Shown here piece by piece: positions 14,967 through 19,295 of a stretch of DNA of 19,295 nucleotides; position 1 is the stretch's first letter; each line of letters begins with the position of its first letter. A program made the translations under genes and the position numbers. The notes beneath the pieces are model-generated. The model was not told where the DNA came from and searched no databases. It worked only from the letters and a program-made list of their open reading frames with translations. The stretch is taken from positions 1 through 19,295 of the forward strand of contig PWGH01000113.1 in the NCBI GenBank assembly GCA_003555285.1, given 5' to 3'. This DNA comes from Thioalkalivibrio sp. Its GTDB lineage: Bacteria; Pseudomonadota; Gammaproteobacteria; Ectothiorhodospirales; Ectothiorhodospiraceae.

Positions 14967-16649
14967 ATGAAGGGAAACGCACACCTGCCCATTGGCTTTG
15001 CGACGGCGGCCGTGGTCCTCCTGGTCCTCGTCGCCATGGTGTCGTGGTGGTGGCCGTCGGCACTGGTACTGATCCTGCCGCTCGTGGCCTTGGCCGTTCA
15101 CGACCGGGTGCAGACGCGCCATTCGATTCGGCGCAACTTTCCGTTGATCGGGCGCGCGCGCTGGCTGCTGGAGGGCCTGCGACCCTTCGTGCGCCAGTAC
15201 CTGATCGAATCCGACACCGATGGCGCCCCGATCAATCGCATGTTCCGCAGCATCGCCTATCAGCGGGCCAAGGGCGAACTGGAGACCGTGCCGTTCGGAA
15301 CCCGGGTGGATGTCTATCGCGACGGCTACGAATGGATCGGGCATTCGCTCTCGGCGATCCGTGCTGCCGACGTGCTGGACCTGCGGGTCGACGTGGGCGG
15401 CCCCGACTGCCGCCAACCCTACCGGGCCAGCATCCTGAACATCTCGGCGATGAGCTTCGGCGCGCTGAGCCCCAACGCGATCCTGGCCCTGAACCGCGGT
15501 GCCCAACTCGGCGGCTTCGCCCACAACACCGGTGAGGGCGGGCTGAGCCCCTATCATCTGGAACCGGGCGGCGATCTGGTCTGGCAGATCGGCACCGGCT
15601 ACTTCGGCTGCCGGGATGCCCGCGGGGAGTTTTCCCCGGAGGCCTTCCGACAGAAGGCCACCCTCGATGCGGTGAAGATGATCGAGATCAAGCTCTCCCA
15701 GGGCGCAAAGCCCGGGCATGGCGGGATCCTTCCGGCTGAGAAGAACACCCCAAGGATCGCCCGCATTCGCGGCGTTGAGCCCGGTACCGTAGTGGATTCC
15801 CCACCCGGTCACAGCGCCTTCGACTCGCCCCGGGGGTTGCTTGATTTCGTCGCCCGATTACGAACGTTGTCGGGAGGCAAGCCGATCGGCTTCAAGCTCG
15901 CGATCGGGCGCAAAAGCGAATTCATCGCCATCTGCAAGGCGATGGTGGAATCCAGCATCACCCCCGATTTCATCACGGTCGATGGCGGCGAAGGCGGAAC
16001 TGGTGCGGCACCGCTCGAATACACGAACTCGGTGGGCATGCCGCTGCGCGAGGCGCTGGCCTTCGTCGACGATTGCCTGACCGGCTTCGATGTCCGCCAC
16101 GCGATCCGGGTGATCGCCTCGGGCAAGATCCTCACCGGGTTTCATCTGGTGAAGAACCTGGCGTTGGGCGCCGATCTCTGCAACAGCGCCCGCGGCATGA
16201 TGCTGGCCCTGGGCTGCGTGCACTCGCTGACCTGCAACACCAACCGCTGTCCCTCCGGCGTCGCCACCCAGGATCCGCGGTTGGTTCGGGGTCTGGTGGT
16301 TCCGGACAAGGCGCAGCGCGTGCTGCAATTTCATGCCAAGACCGTGCAGGCCACTGCCGAGCTGATTGCCTCTGCCGGCCTGTTCCACACCTCGGAACTC
16401 AACCGCACCCACATCCATCGCCGCGTCGATCAAGCCGCGATCCGGCGCTACGACGAACTTTTTCCCTACCTGGCGCCCGGCGCCCTGCGCGACCCCGCGA
16501 CCGCTCCGGCCGCCTTTGCGGTGCACCTGGAGGAAGCGTGCGCGGAACGCTTCATGCCCCGGTATTGCCTCACACGCATGAAAGCCGCCGACGGCGACGC
16601 CCACCGCGCGTGCACTGCACGGCCATTGGAGAGGAACACGCACCCATGA
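14967..16649 (+). CDS. FMN-binding glutamate-synthase-family oxidoreductase
   Basis: A 560-residue protein with two N-terminal membrane helices (about 8-27 and 30-45) followed by a glutamate synthase central/FMN domain. FMN and substrate loops include SAMSFGALS, GEGGLSPYH, KPGHGGILP and VDGGEGGTGAAP (from about residue 338). CVHSLTCNTNRC gives a C-x5-C-x4-C cluster at Cys417, Cys423 and Cys428, the 3Fe-4S ligand pattern of glutamate synthase. There is no amidotransferase domain, so it does not use glutamine by itself. Such stand-alone membrane-anchored members are common and mostly uncharacterised. The start has only a weak TGAG before it. The TGA overlaps the next gene as ATGA, linking it to the ThDP enzyme. 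The role may be an FMN/FeS-dependent redox step in the pathway shared with the downstream enzymes (inference). Confidence 0.9.
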   Translation: MKGNAHLPIGFATAAVVLLVLVAMVSWWWPSALVLILPLVALAVHDRVQTRHSIRRNFPLIGRARWLLEGLRPFVRQYLIESDTDGAPINRMFRSIAYQRAKGELETVPFGTRVDVYRDGYEWIGHSLSAIRAADVLDLRVDVGGPDCRQPYRASILNISAMSFGALSPNAILALNRGAQLGGFAHNTGEGGLSPYHLEPGGDLVWQIGTGYFGCRDARGEFSPEAFRQKATLDAVKMIEIKLSQGAKPGHGGILPAEKNTPRIARIRGVEPGTVVDSPPGHSAFDSPRGLLDFVARLRTLSGGKPIGFKLAIGRKSEFIAICKAMVESSITPDFITVDGGEGGTGAAPLEYTNSVGMPLREALAFVDDCLTGFDVRHAIRVIASGKILTGFHLVKNLALGADLCNSARGMMLALGCVHSLTCNTNRCPSGVATQDPRLVRGLVVPDKAQRVLQFHAKTVQATAELIASAGLFHTSELNRTHIHRRVDQAAIRRYDELFPYLAPGALRDPATAPAAFAVHLEEACAERFMPRYCLTRMKAADGDAHRACTARPLERNTHP

Positions 16650-18328
16650 AGGCATCGGATCTGCTGGTCAAGGCCCTGGAATCGGAAGGGGTCGAGGTCC
16701 TATTCGGCATTCCCGGCGAGGAGAACCTGGACCTGCTCGAGTCCCTGCGGACCTCGTCCATCCGGCTGATCCTCACCCGCCACGAACAGGCGGCCGGCTT
16801 CATGGCGGCCACCTACGGGCGCCTGACCGGCCACACCGGGGTCTGCCTGGCCACGCTCGGCCCCGGGGCCACCAACCTGGTCACCGCGGCGGCCTATGCC
16901 CAGCTGGGGGCGATGCCGATGCTGATGATCACCGGCCAGAAGCCGATCAAGGCCAGCAAGCAGGGCGAGTTCCAGATCCTGGACGTGGTGGGCATGATGC
17001 ACCCACTGACCAAATACACCCGACAGATCAGCAGCGGCTCGAACATCCCGGCACGCGTGCGCGAGGCGTTCCGGCGCGCCGAGGACGAACGCCCCGGCGC
17101 CGTGCACCTGGAATTGCCGGAAGACATCGCCCGCGAATCGACCAAGGCCGTGGTGATCCCGCGCAGCCGCTTCGAGACCCCGTGGGCCAGTGACGGCGCC
17201 GTGGCCGCGGCGGTCAAGAGCATCGAAGCCGCGCGCCACCCGCTGCTGCTGATTGGGGCCGGCGCCAATCGGCGCCACACCTGTCGCGCGCTGCACGCGC
17301 TGGTCGAAGCCACGGGCATCCCCTTTTTCAGCACCCAGATGGGCAAAGGCGTGGTGGACGAACGCCATCCACTGTTCCTCGGCAACGCGACGCTGTCCGG
17401 CGACGATTTCCTGCACCGGGCGATCGAGGCCGCCGACCTGATCATCAACGTCGGCCATGATGTGGTCGAAAAACCGCCGTTCATCATGGACCTGCCGGAA
17501 CATGCCGCGCCGCTGGTCGAGGCGACGGCGCGCGCCGAGCAGGCCCGGGTGATCCATGTCAACTACGTGACGGCCACCATCGATGCCGTGTATCACCCGG
17601 ATCAAGGCGTGATCGGCGACATTACCCACAGCGTCGAGCGGCTGACCCAAGCCATCACCCCGCAGGCGCACTGGGATTTCGCGCGCTTCATGGCCGTGAA
17701 GCGGCATCTGGACGCCCACCTGCAGGAGGGCGCGGACGACGACCGCTTTCCGATCTATCCGCAGCGCCTGGTGGCGGACGTCCGCGCGGTGATGCCGGAT
17801 GACGGGATCATTGCCCTGGATAACGGCATCTACAAGATCTGGTTCGCCCGCAACTACCGGGCCCACCAGCCCAACACGGTGCTGCTGGACAATGCCCTGG
17901 CGTCGATGGGTGCCGGCCTGCCCTCGGCGATGGCCGCGCGCATCGTCCATCCGGATCGGCCAGTGATGGCGATCTGCGGCGATGGCGGCTTCCTGATGAA
18001 CTCGCAGGAACTCGAGACCGCGGTGCGCCTCGGCCTGCACCTGGTGGTGCTGATCCTGCGTGATGACGCCTACGGCATGATCCGGTGGAAACAAGCGGCG
18101 ATGGGCTTCGACGATTACGGGCTGGCCTACGGCAATCCGGACTTCGTCGCGTACGCGCGCAGTTACGGGGCCCACGGTCACCGCCTCGAAGCCGCTGCGG
18201 ATCTGGTGCCCCTATTGCAGGCCTGCCTGCGCGAATCCGGCGTGCACGTGATCGATGTGCCGGTGGACTACAGCGACAACGACCGCATCCTGAATCACGA
18301 AATCAAAAAAAAGAGCCGTGCCATCTGA
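16646..18328 (+). CDS. Acetolactate-synthase-like ThDP-dependent enzyme
   Basis: A 560-residue protein with the three-domain layout of the acetohydroxyacid synthase / acetolactate synthase family. The N-terminal PYR domain has the catalytic Glu47 in RHEQAAGFMA and the loop GPGATNLVTAAAYA. A middle domain covers about 195-330. The C-terminal PP domain has the ThDP-metal motif starting at GDG (445-447) and ending at RDDAYG, where Asp473 replaces the usual metal-binding Asn; catabolic AlsS-type enzymes also have Asp here. No regulatory small subunit is nearby, which argues against a biosynthetic role. The true donor and acceptor substrates are unknown. Ribosome site GGAGAGGAA is at 16628-16636. 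It overlaps the oxidoreductase gene by four bases and is followed after 117 bases by the aldehyde dehydrogenase. An eight-A run at 18305-18312 near the stop could slip. Confidence 0.9.
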   Translation: MKASDLLVKALESEGVEVLFGIPGEENLDLLESLRTSSIRLILTRHEQAAGFMAATYGRLTGHTGVCLATLGPGATNLVTAAAYAQLGAMPMLMITGQKPIKASKQGEFQILDVVGMMHPLTKYTRQISSGSNIPARVREAFRRAEDERPGAVHLELPEDIARESTKAVVIPRSRFETPWASDGAVAAAVKSIEAARHPLLLIGAGANRRHTCRALHALVEATGIPFFSTQMGKGVVDERHPLFLGNATLSGDDFLHRAIEAADLIINVGHDVVEKPPFIMDLPEHAAPLVEATARAEQARVIHVNYVTATIDAVYHPDQGVIGDITHSVERLTQAITPQAHWDFARFMAVKRHLDAHLQEGADDDRFPIYPQRLVADVRAVMPDDGIIALDNGIYKIWFARNYRAHQPNTVLLDNALASMGAGLPSAMAARIVHPDRPVMAICGDGGFLMNSQELETAVRLGLHLVVLILRDDAYGMIRWKQAAMGFDDYGLAYGNPDFVAYARSYGAHGHRLEAAADLVPLLQACLRESGVHVIDVPVDYSDNDRILNHEIKKKSRAI

Positions 18329-18445
18329 ATCGCATCCGCGATCGGGCATCTCCCAGCCGAACGCTTCTCTCTCGGGCACGGCGGGCCACTCCCTGGCGGA
18401 CGCTCGCCTGTCGGGCCATTCCCTCTTGATCGAGGGACCCGGCTG
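18329..18445 (+). promoter_or_regulatory. Intergenic leader with hairpin over the aldehyde dehydrogenase ribosome site
   Basis: CCCTC (18421-18425) pairs with GAGGG (18432-18436), which is also the Shine-Dalgarno of the next gene. A small hairpin could therefore lower its translation. The stretch also has two near copies of CGGGCCAYTCCC. No terminator is seen, so the gene is probably in the same operon. Confidence 0.35.
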
Positions 18446-19295
18446 ATGAGCACCCTGGAACGGATGGCCACGCTCACGGTCGGCTTTCCGGGTGATACGG
18501 CCGGTGATACGGCGGGCGGCCCAGTGGCCAGCCGCGGGCCAACCGCGGGCCTGCTGCCGGTCTTCGCCCCCTTCGACGGCACACCGATCGCCGAGGTGGA
18601 AACCGTGGATTCGGCCGGGGTCGAGCAGGCCCTGGCGGCGGCGCATCAATTGTTCCGCGATCGGAGCCGTTGGTTGCCACGACCGCGGAGGATCGAGATC
18701 CTGGAGCGGACCGCGGCCCTGTTGACGGCGCGGGCCGAGGATCTCGCGATCGAGGCGGCGCGGGAGGGCGGCAAGCCGCTGGTCGATTCGCGGGTGGAGG
18801 TGGCGCGCAGCATCGACAGCATTCGGCTCTGTGTGGAGGGCCTGCGCCGCGACGACGGCGAGGTCATCCCGATGGGAATCAACGCGGCCTCGGCCGGCAA
18901 GCAGGCCTTCACCGTGCTCGAGCCCATCGGCGTGGTGGTGGCGGTCAGCGCCTTCAACCACCCGCTGAATCTGATTGCGCACCAAGTCGGCCCGGCGGTG
19001 GCGGCCGGCTGTCCGGTGATCGTGAAACCCGCGGAGGACACGCCGCTGTCGTGTTTTCGCTTCGTGCGCATCCTGCGCGAGGCTGGGCTCCCGGATGCCT
19101 GGTGCCAGGCCCTGCTGACCACCGATCTCGACGTCGCCACACAACTGGTCAGCGACCCGCGGGTCGGTTTCTTCAGCTTCATCGGCAGTGCGAAGGTCGG
19201 CTGGCGGCTGCGTTCGCTGCTCGCACCCGGCACTCGCTGCGTCCTCGAACACGGCGGCGCGGCGCCGGTGATCGTGAAACCCGCGGAGGACACGC
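18446..19295 (+). CDS. NAD(P)-dependent aldehyde dehydrogenase (3' partial)
   Basis: The window holds the first 283 residues of an aldehyde dehydrogenase superfamily protein. Seen are the cofactor-binding core with VVVAVSAFNHPLNLIAHQVG (Asn171 of the oxyanion hole), KPAEDTPLS (adenosine-binding Lys), FFSFIGSAKVG (nucleotide-binding turn), and the general base Glu268 in LEHGG, where LELGG is more usual. The catalytic cysteine would lie beyond the window. An N-terminal stretch holds a repeat, GDTAGDTAGG. The start ATG 18446 has GAGGGA at 18432-18437. The substrate is not identifiable; members near phosphonoacetaldehyde or lactaldehyde dehydrogenases look similar. The last 31 bases exactly copy 19013-19043 of the same gene, so the residues after GGAAPVIV (KPAEDT) are suspect. 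Confidence 0.88.
   Translation, partial: MSTLERMATLTVGFPGDTAGDTAGGPVASRGPTAGLLPVFAPFDGTPIAEVETVDSAGVEQALAAAHQLFRDRSRWLPRPRRIEILERTAALLTARAEDLAIEAAREGGKPLVDSRVEVARSIDSIRLCVEGLRRDDGEVIPMGINAASAGKQAFTVLEPIGVVVAVSAFNHPLNLIAHQVGPAVAAGCPVIVKPAEDTPLSCFRFVRILREAGLPDAWCQALLTTDLDVATQLVSDPRVGFFSFIGSAKVGWRLRSLLAPGTRCVLEHGGAAPVIVKPAEDT

Noticed and set aside
16700..18181. Long minus-strand open frame (493 codons) opposite the ThDP enzyme
   Set aside because: Same reason: the plus strand holds an intact acetolactate-synthase-like protein, and the antisense product shows no domain.

Overview
The window looks like a chromosomal piece (possibly a whole contig) of a GC-rich proteobacterium, most likely a gamma- or betaproteobacterium. 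This rests on the strong GC bias at third codon positions, the FixJ-type two-component genes, REP-like palindromes and proteobacterial protein styles. No rRNA, tRNA or CRISPR array was seen. I could not run any search, so family names come from motifs and domain order.

Region 1 (1-6560) is a signalling block on the plus strand. After the tail of an unidentified gene and a 13-bp degenerate repeat tract come a NPPY-type SAM methyltransferase, a soluble four-PAS histidine kinase, a receiver-like protein that lacks the usual phosphorylation residues, and a MASE1-type membrane histidine kinase overlapping a FixJ/LuxR response regulator. A perfect inverted repeat (TACGGG-GAAA-CCCGTA) lies before the MASE1 kinase.

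Region 2 (6561-9603) is gene-poor and partly decayed. It holds an inverted pair of REP-like palindromes, a small exported protein with three copies of a PxPGxxDHP motif, a good intrinsic terminator, the frameshifted end of a lost histidine kinase, an AraC-family regulator, and a vestigial signal-peptide reading frame.

Region 3 (9604-13064) is a two-gene unit with a 4-bp ATGA overlap. It encodes a SET-domain lysine methyltransferase with a post-SET cysteine cluster, and a 965-residue protein combining a nucleotide-transporter-like membrane domain, HEAT repeats and a C-terminal cyclic-nucleotide-binding domain. This is the least ordinary pair in the window.

Region 4 (13065-14300) is a foreign, AT-rich insertion carrying a putative Fe(II)/2-oxoglutarate dioxygenase on the minus strand. 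It is bordered by a truncated copy of the AhpD-like gene whose complete copy lies on the other side.

Region 5 (14301-19295) has the AhpD-like gene on the minus strand. Divergent from it is a plus-strand cluster of an FMN/3Fe-4S glutamate-synthase-like oxidoreductase, an acetolactate-synthase-like ThDP enzyme and an aldehyde dehydrogenase cut off by the window end. The promoter of this cluster repeats the CCCGTATG-N19-CCTAnnCT arrangement found before the MASE1 kinase. The FixJ-type regulator of region 1 may therefore control both itself and the region 5 metabolic genes (inference). The last 31 bases exactly repeat an earlier stretch of the same aldehyde dehydrogenase gene and may be an assembly artefact.
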